DNA of 64,000 nucleotides from SIG307 sp964545045 (lineage in GTDB: Bacteria; Bacillota; Clostridia; Lachnospirales; Lachnospiraceae). Both the position numbers and the translations under genes were made by a program. The notes below the pieces were generated by a model that saw nothing but the letters and a program-made list of their open reading frames with translations, made no database searches and was not told the DNA's origin. Location of the stretch: the NCBI GenBank assembly GCA_964545045.1, contig CAZJEN010000001.1, positions 172,427 through 236,426 on the forward strand. Direction: 5' to 3'. Below are positions 1 through 9,100 of this stretch, piece by piece. Numbering within the stretch: the first letter of the stretch is position 1; each line of letters starts with the position of its first letter.

Positions 1-1
1 A

Positions 2-544
2 CCTGTGAACGGGTTTATTTTCTATCCGGGCGGAAAGGTGGAAGCGGTGGCCTATGAGCCGTTGTTAAAGGTACTGGCATCAGAGGGGATGTTTTGTGTG
101 TTGGTGGAGATGCCGTTTAACCTGGCGGTGTTTGATATGAATGCGGCAGAGGGAATCCCGGAGCAGTTCCCGGAAGTGGAGAACTGGTATCTGGGCGGAC
201 ATTCCTTGGGCGGTTCCATGGCGGCATCCTATCTTGCGAAGAATGCATCGGACTACGCGGGCTTGATTTTGCTTGGTTCCTATTCTACGGCGGATTTGTC
301 GGAAACGGGGCTTGCCGTGCTTTCGGTGTACGGCAGTGAAGACAAGGTGTTAAATAAGGAGAATTATGAGGCAGATAAAGCAAATCTACCGGCAGATTTT
401 GCAGAGATTATTATTGAAGGCGGTTGTCACGCCTATTTCGGCATGTATGGAGCACAGGATGGCGACGGGATACCGTCAATTTCCAATGAAGCACAGATTG
501 AAAAGACAGTAGATGCAGTGATGGCGTTTTTGGAGGAAGAGTAG
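2..544 (+). CDS. Alpha/beta hydrolase, 5' end cut by window
   Basis: Probable serine hydrolase with the alpha/beta-hydrolase fold; substrate unknown. The reading frame is open to the window edge. The first visible strand-loop (FYPGGKV) normally follows some tens of N-terminal residues in this family, so the gene is 5'-truncated here and the GTG at position 5 is probably internal. The nucleophile elbow GHSLGG holds the serine. A later Asp (in GSEDK) and a His (in GGCHAYFG) are placed to complete the triad. The stop lies 1 bp before the start of the next gene, so the two are probably co-transcribed. Fold confident; substrate not inferable. Confidence 0.85.
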   Translation, partial: PVNGFIFYPGGKVEAVAYEPLLKVLASEGMFCVLVEMPFNLAVFDMNAAEGIPEQFPEVENWYLGGHSLGGSMAASYLAKNASDYAGLILLGSYSTADLSETGLAVLSVYGSEDKVLNKENYEADKANLPADFAEIIIEGGCHAYFGMYGAQDGDGIPSISNEAQIEKTVDAVMAFLEEE

Positions 545-545
545 G

Positions 546-980
546 ATGATAAGAAAAGCAACCACAGACGACGCTTTGTGCGTGGCAAAGTTAGCGATAC
601 AAATGTGGGAAGACAATACAGTAGAAGGGTTAACAGAGGACTTGTCAGAAATTATTTCCAGCCCGGAAAGCGCAGTGTTTTTGTTGTATGACGGCGAGAC
701 GGCCATTGGTTTTGCACAGTGTCAGCTTCGACATGACTATGTGGAAGGCACCGACAGCAGCCCGGTGGGGTATCTGGAAGGAATCTTCGTAGATGAGGAC
801 TATCGGAACAGGGGCTGCGCCAAGGAACTGTTAAAGCAGTGTGAGACTTGGGCCAAGGACATGGGATGCAGGGAATTTGCCAGTGATTGTGAGTTGGAAA
901 ACACAGGTAGTCTGGCGTTTCATCTGAAAATGGGCTTTGAAGAAGCAAATCGGGTGATATGCTTTACGAAGAAGTTATAG
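546..980 (+). CDS. GNAT N-acetyltransferase similar to aminoglycoside 6'-N-acetyltransferases
   Basis: Single GNAT domain of 144 residues, the usual length of AAC(6') enzymes, which transfer acetyl from acetyl-CoA to the 6'-amino group of aminoglycosides. The block SSPVGYLEGIFV, the acetyl-CoA loop YRNRGCAKEL, then WAKDMGCREFASD and the ending GFEEANRVICFTKKL follow the order I remember for chromosomal AAC(6') proteins, including the aspartate after EFAS. This is remembered family resemblance, not a search. It starts 1 bp after the hydrolase gene stop and is likely in one transcript with it and the next GNAT gene. The physiological substrate could be another amine. Confidence 0.8.
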   Translation: MIRKATTDDALCVAKLAIQMWEDNTVEGLTEDLSEIISSPESAVFLLYDGETAIGFAQCQLRHDYVEGTDSSPVGYLEGIFVDEDYRNRGCAKELLKQCETWAKDMGCREFASDCELENTGSLAFHLKMGFEEANRVICFTKKL

Positions 981-1007
981 GAACGGTTATGAACGGAGGA
1001 ATAGACA

Positions 1008-1418
1008 GTGGTCCCAAATATAATTACTTTATCGGAAGAGCAGGAATGTGAAATACGCTATTACCTGAATGAATATAACGCACAACATATCAGGTACCGT
1101 TTGGACGGTATGATGCGTATCGGTTTGGAAGAGGACGGAAAGTTAATTGCCGGACTGATTGCTTACATGAGCGTGTATAAGATTTTGTATGTGGATACGT
1201 TGTTTGTAGATGAGAAATATCGCCGTCAAGGATACGGAAGAAAGTTGATGCAGGAGATGGAACGACAAGCAAAGGAGCGGGGCGTTAACACCATTCGTCT
1301 GGATACCTTTAACTGGCAGGGAACGGAGTTCTATAAGGCACTTGGATACGAGGCAGTGGGGAGTTATTCAAATGAAGAGGACGGATTTGAAGAGACATTC
1401 TTTGTAAAAAGAATTTAA
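1008..1418 (+). CDS. GNAT family N-acetyltransferase
   Basis: GNAT-fold acetyltransferase of 136 residues; acceptor unknown. The N-terminal half is short and variable. The acetyl-CoA-binding loop is YRRQGYGRKL (Q/R-x-x-G-x-G/A type), followed by a helix and the C-terminal strand pattern LDTFNWQGTEFYKALGYEAVG, typical of the superfamily. The start is GTG at 1008, chosen because a GGAGG lies about 9 bp upstream. It directly follows another GNAT gene but is not an obvious close copy of it. Confidence 0.8.
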   Translation: MVPNIITLSEEQECEIRYYLNEYNAQHIRYRLDGMMRIGLEEDGKLIAGLIAYMSVYKILYVDTLFVDEKYRRQGYGRKLMQEMERQAKERGVNTIRLDTFNWQGTEFYKALGYEAVGSYSNEEDGFEETFFVKRI

Positions 1419-1461
1419 GGGAGATAAAAGATTAGATTAAGCAACAGAGGAGAAGTAACAA

Positions 1462-2529
1462 ATGAAACGAAAGATATTGTTTTTGACAATGGTAATAGGA
1501 GCGTTATGCCTGGGGGCCTGCGGACAGAAGGATGTTCCGACAGGTAATACGGGAGATGTTTCGGCGGCACCGTCCGTTACGGAGGCATTAAAACAAACAG
1601 AGACGCCTGCACCCACCGCGACGCCTGAACCGACTCCGACACCGCTTCCGCCGGATACTACGGCACCGGAGTTGACAATTTTGGGTGAAACGGCTATGAA
1701 GGTCATTGCCAGAAGTGAGTTTATTGATCCGGGCTTTACGGCAACAGATGACAGGGACGGCGATCTGACGGCATCGGTACAAATTGAGGGTGAACCGGAT
1801 GTGAACTGGTGCGGAAGCTATACCCTGACCTATACGGTGTCTGATGCGGCGGGAAATATCGCTACCGCGGAGCGTGTGGTAGAGGTGGCACAGCCGGAGA
1901 CTGTTTATCCGGAAGGAAAGGTGATTTATCTGACCTTTGATGATGGTCCGAGCCTGTATACCGAGGAGCTTTTGGAACTGCTGGATAAATATGGCATAAA
2001 GGTTACCTTTTTTGTTTGCGGCACCAAGAATACGGATTTATACCGGAAAATCCATGAGGCGGGACATACTATCGGTGCCCATTGTATGGTTCATAATTAC
2101 GATGTGGTGTATAAAAGCGATGAGGCCTATTTTGAGGATTTGAATGCGATTTTGGATTTGATTTACGAGAGTACCGGAGTTCGTACCACGTTGATTCGAT
2201 TCCCGGGAGGAGCCTCCAATAAGGTCAGCATGATTTGTCCGGGAATTATGACGCGGATTACCGAGAAGGTAACGAATATGGGCTATCAATATGTGGACTG
2301 GAATGTGTCTGCGGAGGACAGTGTAACAAGGGAGACCGAGGAGATCCTGGCCAATATGGTGAAGGATACGCCGAAGTGGAAGTATCCGATTGTGCTGCAG
2401 CATCCGGAAGGCCGTAGCTTCAGTTTTGCGGCAGTGGAGGACTACATTGTATGGGGACTGGAGAACGGCTATACCTTTTTGCCTCTGACTCCGGAGAGTC
2501 CGCTGGAGCAGCATAGGGTAAAGAATTAA
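1462..2529 (+). CDS. Lipoprotein polysaccharide deacetylase (NodB domain) with Ig-like domain
   Basis: Predicted cell-surface de-N-acetylase acting on peptidoglycan or another amino-sugar polymer. The N-terminus is a lipoprotein signal with lipobox LGAC. A Thr/Pro-rich spacer follows (residues about 50-65), then a DUF5011-type Ig-like domain (about 66-145), then the NodB homology domain. That domain has motif 1 TFDDGP and a motif 2 His-x3-His metal site (HCMVH) after HTIGA. The catalytic metal triad Asp-His-His is therefore present. Start ATG with GAGGAG upstream. The spacer and Ig domain probably lift the enzyme away from the membrane. It could be a peptidoglycan or a chitin-like polymer deacetylase. 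Confidence 0.88.
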   Translation: MKRKILFLTMVIGALCLGACGQKDVPTGNTGDVSAAPSVTEALKQTETPAPTATPEPTPTPLPPDTTAPELTILGETAMKVIARSEFIDPGFTATDDRDGDLTASVQIEGEPDVNWCGSYTLTYTVSDAAGNIATAERVVEVAQPETVYPEGKVIYLTFDDGPSLYTEELLELLDKYGIKVTFFVCGTKNTDLYRKIHEAGHTIGAHCMVHNYDVVYKSDEAYFEDLNAILDLIYESTGVRTTLIRFPGGASNKVSMICPGIMTRITEKVTNMGYQYVDWNVSAEDSVTRETEEILANMVKDTPKWKYPIVLQHPEGRSFSFAAVEDYIVWGLENGYTFLPLTPESPLEQHRVKN

Positions 2530-2562
2530 GGTTAGAACTTTGGGATGATAAGGGGGATACGG

Positions 2563-3021
2563 ATGAGAAATGCGGTAAAGCAGATGTTGCTATTTACATC
2601 GCTGCTCAATTTGATCGGCGGAGGCGGTATGCTTTTGTCGGATTATGTATTGCCGGAAGCAATCGGAGAAACGCTTGAAGTGTATTTGGTATTTGTTTGG
2701 CCGGTTATTGCAATTGTTCTGTATATTGTCTTTGACTTAAAACTGGATATTGATGAGACCTATCGTTTTACGGAGCGTTTTTTTATATATTTGGCTGTTC
2801 TGATCATTTGGTTAGTGCTTACCTGGTGGAGCAATACGCAGATTATCTGGTTAGTAGACGAAGGACCTTTGGCAGTGCAGGGGGATCCTTTTATGCGGTA
2901 TTACGCCGAAACGATGATGTACGGGTTGATGTTTATGTTTGTATGGATCGGTGTGGCAATTGCAATCGGCATCGCATTTATTGTAAGGACAATGATCGGA
3001 TTGTATAAAAGAAGAAGGTAG
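2563..3021 (+). CDS. Small multi-pass membrane protein, function unknown
   Basis: About 152 residues with roughly four hydrophobic segments: near the N-terminus, around FVWPVIAIVLYIVF, around YLAVLIIWLVLTW, and a long one near the end. I do not recognise the family. An ATG at 2545 also opens the frame, but AGGGGG sits 6 bp before the ATG at 2563, so the shorter start is preferred. It lies between a surface deacetylase gene and a helicase gene with short gaps on both sides, so it is probably transcribed with them. No catalytic motif seen. Confidence 0.7.
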   Translation: MRNAVKQMLLFTSLLNLIGGGGMLLSDYVLPEAIGETLEVYLVFVWPVIAIVLYIVFDLKLDIDETYRFTERFFIYLAVLIIWLVLTWWSNTQIIWLVDEGPLAVQGDPFMRYYAETMMYGLMFMFVWIGVAIAIGIAFIVRTMIGLYKRRR

Positions 3022-3049
3022 TTTGTATTAGAAGGTAGGAGGACAATCT

Positions 3050-5065
3050 TTGGATTTATCACGATTTACAGAGGAACAACGGGTGGCTATTACCCACACC
3101 ACCGGACCGATGCTTGTTTTAGCGGGACCGGGAAGCGGGAAGACTACGGTGATTACGGAACGGGTGCGTTACCTCATTGAGGAGCAGGGCGTACACCCGG
3201 GGAATATTTTGGTCATTACTTTTACCAAGGCTGCGGCCGAGGAGATGAAGGAACGGTATGAGGCAAAGGCAGGGAACGGGAAAGGGACGGTGAATTTCGG
3301 TACATTTCATGCGGTGTTCTTTAAGATATTGCGGTTTGCATATAACTACGAGGCTTCCAATATCTTAAAGGAAGATGAACGATACAAAATTCTAAGAGAA
3401 ATTGCCTGTGCCCATATGCAGCAGGAGATTACGGACGAAAAGGAGTTTGTGGAGGCGGTCAGTGGAGAAATCTCTAGAGTAAAGAATGAACGGTTTGCAC
3501 TGGAAAGCTACTATTCTTCCAATTGTCCGGATGAGGTGTTCCGGGAGATTTACATCGAGTATGACCGGTGGCTCCGGAAGGAAAATAAGGTGGATTTTGA
3601 CGATATGCAGCTTCTTTGTTATGAACTGCTTACAAAGCGGCCGGATATCTTAAAGCAATGGCAGCAGAAATATACCTATGTGCTCATTGATGAGTTTCAG
3701 GACATCAACCGGGTGCAGTATGATACCATACGGCTCCTGGCGGCGCCGGAGAATAACTTGTTTATCGTAGGAGACGATGACCAGTCCATCTACCGGTTCC
3801 GTGGGGCCAGACCGGAGCTGATGTTGCACTTTACGGAGGATTACGGGGATGCAAAGCAGGTGACGCTTCTTTGTAATTTTCGTTCTACGGCTCCCATTGT
3901 GCAGGCGGCCCTTCGTGTGGTCGGAAACAATAAGAAACGCTTTGAAAAGGCATTGTATGCAAAGGAAGAAAAGGGCGAGGCAATCGAATTTCGTCAGTAT
4001 CCGGAACGAAAGAGAGAATGCGCGGAAATTGCGGAGGAGATTGCGGTATTACATAAGACCGGGCTTCCTTGGCGGGAGATTGCGGTGCTTTATCGGACAA
4101 ATCTGCAGTCTCGGGCTATTATGGGAAAGTTTATGGAGTATAACATTCCTTTCAAGACCAGAGATTCCATTCCGAATTTGTACGAGCATTGGATTTGCCG
4201 GGATATGGTGACTTACATTAAGATGGCACAGGGAAGCCGTACCAGAGGTGAGTTTTTACAGATTATGAACCGGCCGAAGCGATATATCGCAAGAGATGCG
4301 CTGGGCTCGTTTACGGTGGATTTTGAATTGTTAAAGGACTACTACGAGGATAAGGATTATGTGGTGGACCGTATCGAAAAATTAGAATATGATTTGCAGA
4401 TGATAAAGGGGCTGAATCCTTTTGCGGCCATTAATTATATCCGACGGGCGGTTGGGTATGACGGATTTTTGACGGAGTATGCCCAATATCGGAAGATGCA
4501 GTCGGAGGAGTTGTTCGACTTGCTGGCGGAGCTACAGGAGGACGCGGCAGAATATCCGACTTTTGAGGCTTGGTTTACCCATATGGCGGAGTATACGGAG
4601 CAGTTGCAACGCCAAAAGGCGAAAGAAAAGAAAAATACAACAGAAGCGGTGACGTTGTCTACCTATCATTCGGCCAAGGGGTTGGAATATCACACGGTCT
4701 TTTTACCGGAGTTAAACGAAGGTCTGACACCGCACAGGCAGGCACTTTCACCCGAAGATACGGAAGAAGAGCGGCGCATGTTTTATGTGGCAATGACCAG
4801 GGCAAAAAGGCGTTTGGTGCTTTCCTGCATGAAGGAACTTCGTTCCAAGGAGTTGGTGCCGAGCCGGTTTGTGGGAGAGGTGTTTACGGACCGTTCCAAA
4901 TTGACCAAAGGAACCAGAGTTATACATACGATTTACGGAGGGGGAACTATTACGGATGCGAACGAAGGGCGGTTACGGATTTTGTTTGATCGTTTTCCGG
5001 AAGAAAAGGTATTAAACGAGGCGTATTGTGTGCAAAGCGGACTGCTAAGAACAAAAGATGAATAA
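3050..5065 (+). CDS. UvrD/PcrA-like superfamily 1 DNA helicase
   Basis: ATP-dependent 3'-5' DNA helicase of the UvrD/Rep/PcrA family, expected in repair or in clearing protein and replication blocks. All motifs are visible in order: Walker A GPGSGKTT, Walker B IDEFQD, QxxR block GDDDQSIYRFRG, motif IV-V region with STYHSAKGLEY, and motif VI FYVAMTRAKRRL. At 671 residues it is slightly shorter than PcrA. The C-terminus (GTRVIHTIYGGGTI) resembles the small PcrA C-terminal domain that contacts RNA polymerase. The start is TTG at 3050 with AGGAGG 7 bp upstream. It may be a pcrA paralogue rather than the main housekeeping copy. Confidence 0.9.
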   Translation: MDLSRFTEEQRVAITHTTGPMLVLAGPGSGKTTVITERVRYLIEEQGVHPGNILVITFTKAAAEEMKERYEAKAGNGKGTVNFGTFHAVFFKILRFAYNYEASNILKEDERYKILREIACAHMQQEITDEKEFVEAVSGEISRVKNERFALESYYSSNCPDEVFREIYIEYDRWLRKENKVDFDDMQLLCYELLTKRPDILKQWQQKYTYVLIDEFQDINRVQYDTIRLLAAPENNLFIVGDDDQSIYRFRGARPELMLHFTEDYGDAKQVTLLCNFRSTAPIVQAALRVVGNNKKRFEKALYAKEEKGEAIEFRQYPERKRECAEIAEEIAVLHKTGLPWREIAVLYRTNLQSRAIMGKFMEYNIPFKTRDSIPNLYEHWICRDMVTYIKMAQGSRTRGEFLQIMNRPKRYIARDALGSFTVDFELLKDYYEDKDYVVDRIEKLEYDLQMIKGLNPFAAINYIRRAVGYDGFLTEYAQYRKMQSEELFDLLAELQEDAAEYPTFEAWFTHMAEYTEQLQRQKAKEKKNTTEAVTLSTYHSAKGLEYHTVFLPELNEGLTPHRQALSPEDTEEERRMFYVAMTRAKRRLVLSCMKELRSKELVPSRFVGEVFTDRSKLTKGTRVIHTIYGGGTITDANEGRLRILFDRFPEEKVLNEAYCVQSGLLRTKDE

Positions 5066-5077
5066 AATGTAAAGAAG

Positions 5078-5107
5078 TTGTCAATAATTGTATGAATTTA
5101 TTGACAA
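5078..5107. promoter_or_regulatory. Inverted repeat overlapping the -35 box
   Basis: Perfect 10-bp arms, TTGTCAATAA and TTATTGACAA, separated by 10 bp. The right arm contains the TTGACA -35 hexamer of the promoter at 5101-5129, so a dimeric repressor bound here would block RNA polymerase. This is an operator candidate; the protein is unknown. Confidence 0.45.
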
Positions 5108-5129
5108 TATCCCGGGAAAATGCTACAAT
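5101..5129 (+). promoter_or_regulatory. Sigma-A promoter for the 5195 gene
   Basis: TTGACA, 17-bp spacer, TACAAT, with TGC directly before the -10 (extended -10). It is a near-consensus promoter lying 66 bp upstream of the preferred start and isolating this gene from the helicase gene. Confidence 0.75.
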
Positions 5130-5194
5130 CTGTTTAATGGATTAGGACTAAAAAGTTCTGTTTGTCAGAAGAAAACCAAGGGAGAAAGTTACTT

Positions 5195-5593
5195 ATGAAG
5201 GAGAAATGTTTGACACAGGTAGTAGAAGATATTCCGGGAAGAAAGATTATTTTGTCTGCGGGTATCGGACAGACCAATCCGACGGATCTTCAGTGGCTTA
5301 TGGATACTGTATTAAAGCATGCGGCAGCATGGAAGGCAACCGACTGGGCATATATTGCGGATTGTACACAGATGAAGCCGATCGGACCGCAGGAGAGCAG
5401 TGTTCTTGTTAAGATGACAAAGGCACTTGTGGATGCGGGCTGTAAGGCATTCGGTTTTGCGGAAGGCTCTTCTTTGATGTTGAAGATTCAGGCAAAGAAA
5501 AACACGCAGATGTCGGATACCGGTGTTATCGAGGGGCATTTTGCAACGGTGGACGAAGTGTTGGATTGGTTGAAGGAAGATTTAAAGATTTAA
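5195..5593 (+). CDS. Hypothetical small cytosolic protein, possible STAS-like fold
   Basis: 132 residues from ATG 5195, chosen because AAGGGAG lies about 9 bp upstream; a TTG at 5162 would add 11 residues. No signal peptide or membrane segment. I do not recognise the family. The order strand (KIILSAGIG), helix, strand (DWAYIADCTQM), helix (SSVLVKMTKALVDAG), strand (AFGFAEG), helix, and closing helix EVLDWLKEDL is reminiscent of SpoIIAA/STAS-type proteins, but I see no certain phosphorylatable serine motif. It is monocistronic, with its own strong promoter, an operator-like repeat and a terminator, so it is probably independently regulated. Confidence 0.7.
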   Translation: MKEKCLTQVVEDIPGRKIILSAGIGQTNPTDLQWLMDTVLKHAAAWKATDWAYIADCTQMKPIGPQESSVLVKMTKALVDAGCKAFGFAEGSSLMLKIQAKKNTQMSDTGVIEGHFATVDEVLDWLKEDLKI

Positions 5594-5630
5594 TTGTTTG
5601 TTGTATTGGGAAATGATTTTGGATATGAGA

Positions 5631-5667
5631 AAGGCTTCCGATTGGGGTTCGGAAGCCTTTGTTTTTT
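5631..5667 (+). terminator. Rho-independent terminator
   Basis: Ten-bp stem AAGGCTTCCG/CGGAAGCCTT (5631-5640 with 5650-5659), 9-nt loop, then GTTTTTT. It ends the 5195 transcript. The T-tract overlaps the stop codon of the convergent minus-strand gene. Confidence 0.85.
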
Positions 5668-5971
5668 AATCTTCGTCAAACATTTCGTCAAATTCGGCAT
5701 TGTCTAAAAGTTCATCGAAAGCATCGGATACAGCCTCGAATTCATCATCGTCTTCGATATTGATTAAGTCGATATCGTCTTCTCCCTTTTCTTCGAAGCG
5801 ATAAAGGAAAATCTCAGCATCCGGGTCATCGCCCTGCGGAAGAAGCGCGATATAGTCTTTGCCGTCTACCGGGAAAATGGCAAGTACATCGCAGATCAAT
5901 TCACTGCCGTCTTCTAAGGTAAGGGTAATCTGGTCGTTGGTATCTTCGTAAAGTTTAGAATTTTCGTTCAT
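5666..5971 (-). CDS. DUF1292 family acidic protein
   Basis: 101-residue, very acidic protein of the DUF1292 family, common in Firmicutes and of unknown function. The core is ITLTLEDGSELICDVLAIF...DYIALLP, followed by a tail dominated by Asp and Glu. The frame is open further upstream, but the start at 5971 has GAAAGGAG at the right distance and gives the family's usual N-terminus (MNENSKLYEDT). It is oriented against both neighbours and has its own likely promoter at 6025-6053. Confidence 0.85.
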   Translation of the reverse strand: MNENSKLYEDTNDQITLTLEDGSELICDVLAIFPVDGKDYIALLPQGDDPDAEIFLYRFEEKGEDDIDLINIEDDDEFEAVSDAFDELLDNAEFDEMFDED

Positions 5972-6024
5972 GGGATACTCCTTTCTTTTACGGAATATAG
6001 TGTGAGCATTCCGTACGCAAGTAC

Positions 6025-6053
6025 AGTATAGCAGATATTGGAAAAATTGAAAA
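6025..6053 (-). promoter_or_regulatory. Probable sigma-A promoter for the DUF1292 gene
   Basis: Read on the minus strand: TTTTCA, 17-bp spacer, TATACT. The -10 fits well and the -35 is weak. It lies 54 bp upstream of the start codon. Confidence 0.45.
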
Positions 6054-6080
6054 GGGGGAGAATTTATACGATTCGCAAAT

Positions 6081-6100
6081 TTTGACACAGGAATGTCAAA
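6081..6100. promoter_or_regulatory. Inverted repeat upstream of the Big2 protein gene
   Basis: TTTGACA and TGTCAAA, perfect 7-bp arms with a 6-bp spacer, about 95 bp upstream of the Big2 gene start. A TATATT at 6110-6115 could be a -10, but its distance from TTGACA (22 bp) is long for an unassisted sigma-A promoter. Candidate operator or activator site. Confidence 0.35.
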
Positions 6101-6192
6101 AAAATCTGCTATATTTTGTGTAAAGCTATTAATATTTCCGGGATAACAACCGATATATAGTTTGGTTGAAGAAAACCAAGGAGGAGTTGCTT

Positions 6193-9100
6193 ATGAAAAT
6201 GCGGAACAAATCATTTAAGATATACATGGCGGCGCTTATTTTCTGCGCCATTTTTTCAGTTGGATTCAAAAAGGAGAGTATAGCTGATGCGGCCTCTCTG
6301 GACTATCGTTTCCTGTATAATGCGGAGGAGAAGGCATCCGGTTCCGAAATCGAGATGACTTCTTTAAATGCACGTTTGCAGGTAAAGTCAAAGGCAACCG
6401 AAGAGGAGTCCGGTGGTCTTCCGGCGGATGCAACGGTTACCTTCCACAGTTCTGATGAGAGTGTTGTGGTTTGTCAGGAAACCGGTGTGCAGGGTATGAC
6501 GACGCTGGTTCGTAAGGGCCCGGGTTACTCCACTGTTACGGCAGTGATTTCCGATGGGAAATACAATTATGCTATCAGCTGTTTGGTAAAGGTTGATTTG
6601 TTGATTACCAATAAAAACTTCTCCACCATTGACTATGCGGGACATCAGATTTTAAAGTTGGATAAAATCGGTGATACCAAGCAGGTTGTTTTGAAGTATG
6701 TTACCTACAATGACAAGAACGAATATGTGGATAATACCTTGGTAGACTGGTCGTCCTCAAACGAAATGGTTGCTACCGTAGATGAGTTCGGTAACGTAAC
6801 CGCAGTAGGTGCGGGCCGTGCGGAGATTATGGTATCTACACAGACCTCTTCCGGACAGTCCAAACCTTTGGTAAAGACGGCGTCGGTCATTGTAGCTCCG
6901 ATCGGTTCTTTTACCGAAGCAAAAGATTATGTGGGATATGAACCTTCCATTTCTACCCAAATTCGAAAAGATAACTTTATGATTTACATAAACGGTCAGT
7001 CGGCTACCAGCCTTGTATGGAAGGTTTCTCAGCTTGTGACCGTAAAAGGAAAGCCTACCGAGAAGGAACTTTCCGCAAACAGTGATATTTTGAAGTATTC
7101 CATTAACGAGTACAGCGGCAGTGTGAATTTTACCGGTGTAAAGGCCGGTACCTATGTGATTCGTGCTTATGCGGATAAGGAATATATCGGCAACAATAAT
7201 ATCCCAAGCTTTGAGGCAGAGGTTGTAGTGCTGTTTGATATGTCGGATAAGGTGTTGTTGATGAACGTAGGCGATACCTACAATATTATCGAGAATTCCA
7301 ATATTCCGAATGCAGGACAGTTCCGGTATTCTTCTACCAACGGAAACGTGGCGTCGGTAGATGCGACCGGCGTGATTAAGGCAAAGAACAGTTCCCCGAA
7401 TCCGGTGACGATTACGTTAACTTATATCGATAACGGTATTTTTGAAACCGGTGGTGGAGGAGAATACGACCAGGGTGTTCCGGATATGACCATTGAGGTT
7501 ACGGTAATTGACGGAATCCAGTTGAACTATACCGAGGTTACCATTAATACAAAGGGTACGGTTCAGTTGGAGCCGGTTCTTACCAACCGGGTGGAAGAGG
7601 TTATTTGGTCTTCCTCCGACGATCGTATCGCAAAGGTTGAAAACGGTCTTGTTACCGGTATTAAGGCGGGAACGGCAGTGATTACCGCGAAGCAGACGAT
7701 TAACGGTATTGTAAAGACCGCAAAGTGTACCGTGTATGTACAGACCTCTGTAGAGCAGGTAACGCTTGATCCGAAGGAGATTACCCTTGGTATCGGCAAG
7801 TACGAGACGATTCAGGCATTCGTAAAGCCGAGTACCTTAAACGGTGTGTCTTTAAAGTGGGTTTCCTCGAACGAAGAGATTGTAAAGATTACGGAATCCG
7901 GAAAGCTTTCCGTAACCGTACAGGGTGTAGCAGGAGGTAATGCGGTAATTTCCGCAATCAATCAGGATAATGTAGTTGTCGGATTCTGTAATGTTACGGT
8001 ATTGCAGCCGGTGGAAGGTATGACACTGTCGGAGACGGAGGTTACCTCCCGTATCGGTGATAAGGTACAGCTTCGTGCTACGATTACGCCGGATAATGCG
8101 ACAAATCAGGATGTAACCTGGAAGTCTTCCAATACAAAGGTAGCAACGGTGTCCGCTAACGGTCTTGTAACAATGAAGGCTGCCGGTACCGCATCTATCA
8201 TTTGTACCTCGGTAGACAATCCGGAGGTACAGGCCTTCTGTAATGTGACCGTATTAAAGGCAGTGAGCGGTGTGTCTTTGGATATCGATTCCAAGGAGAT
8301 GTATGTAGGTGAAAATTATCGTTTAACCTATCTGGTTTCTCCGGCAGATGCCAGCACTCCGGAGGTTATTTGGACCTCTACCAATACTTCGGTTGTTACG
8401 GTAGACAGTACCGGTATGTTAACCGCAAAGGGTGTGGGTCAGGCAGAGATTATTATTAAGACCATTGACGGTTCCTATATGGACCTTTGTACCATTGTTG
8501 TAAAGCAGAAGCCGACCAATGTGAAGCTTTCCGTAAACAATCTCACCATGAACGCAGGCGAGTACTTCTATTTGGATCCGGTGCTTACTCCGGCAAACAG
8601 TACGAAGGAAGGCCTTGTGTGGGAATGTGTAGATACCAACATTGCGACGGTTTCCTCTACCGGTCGTGTGACGGCAAAGAATCCGGGTCAGACCATTATT
8701 ATGGTAAAGACGGAAAACGGTGCTACCGCATATTGTAAGCTGACGGTATTGCAGGCAGTGACCGGTCTTGAGATTACCCCGGGCAAGGCAACGCTGGATG
8801 TGGGTGAAAAGTTGCAACTATATACGGAGTTTACGCCGGCGACTGCAAGTAATACTAACGTTTACTGGACCTCTTCCGATGAGGATATCGCAACCGTTGA
8901 TAAGGACGGTGAGGTTACCGCAAAGTCGGGCGGTCTGGTAGTCATCCAGTGTCAGAGTGATGACGGCGGCTACAATGCAGTATGTATTTTAACGGTTATC
9001 GAAGAAGTAACCGGGATTAAGATTACACCGGAGCAGTACAAGCTGGGTCTCGGAAAGACCTTCCAGTTGAAGGCGGAGATTACCAACTCTACCGCCTCCG

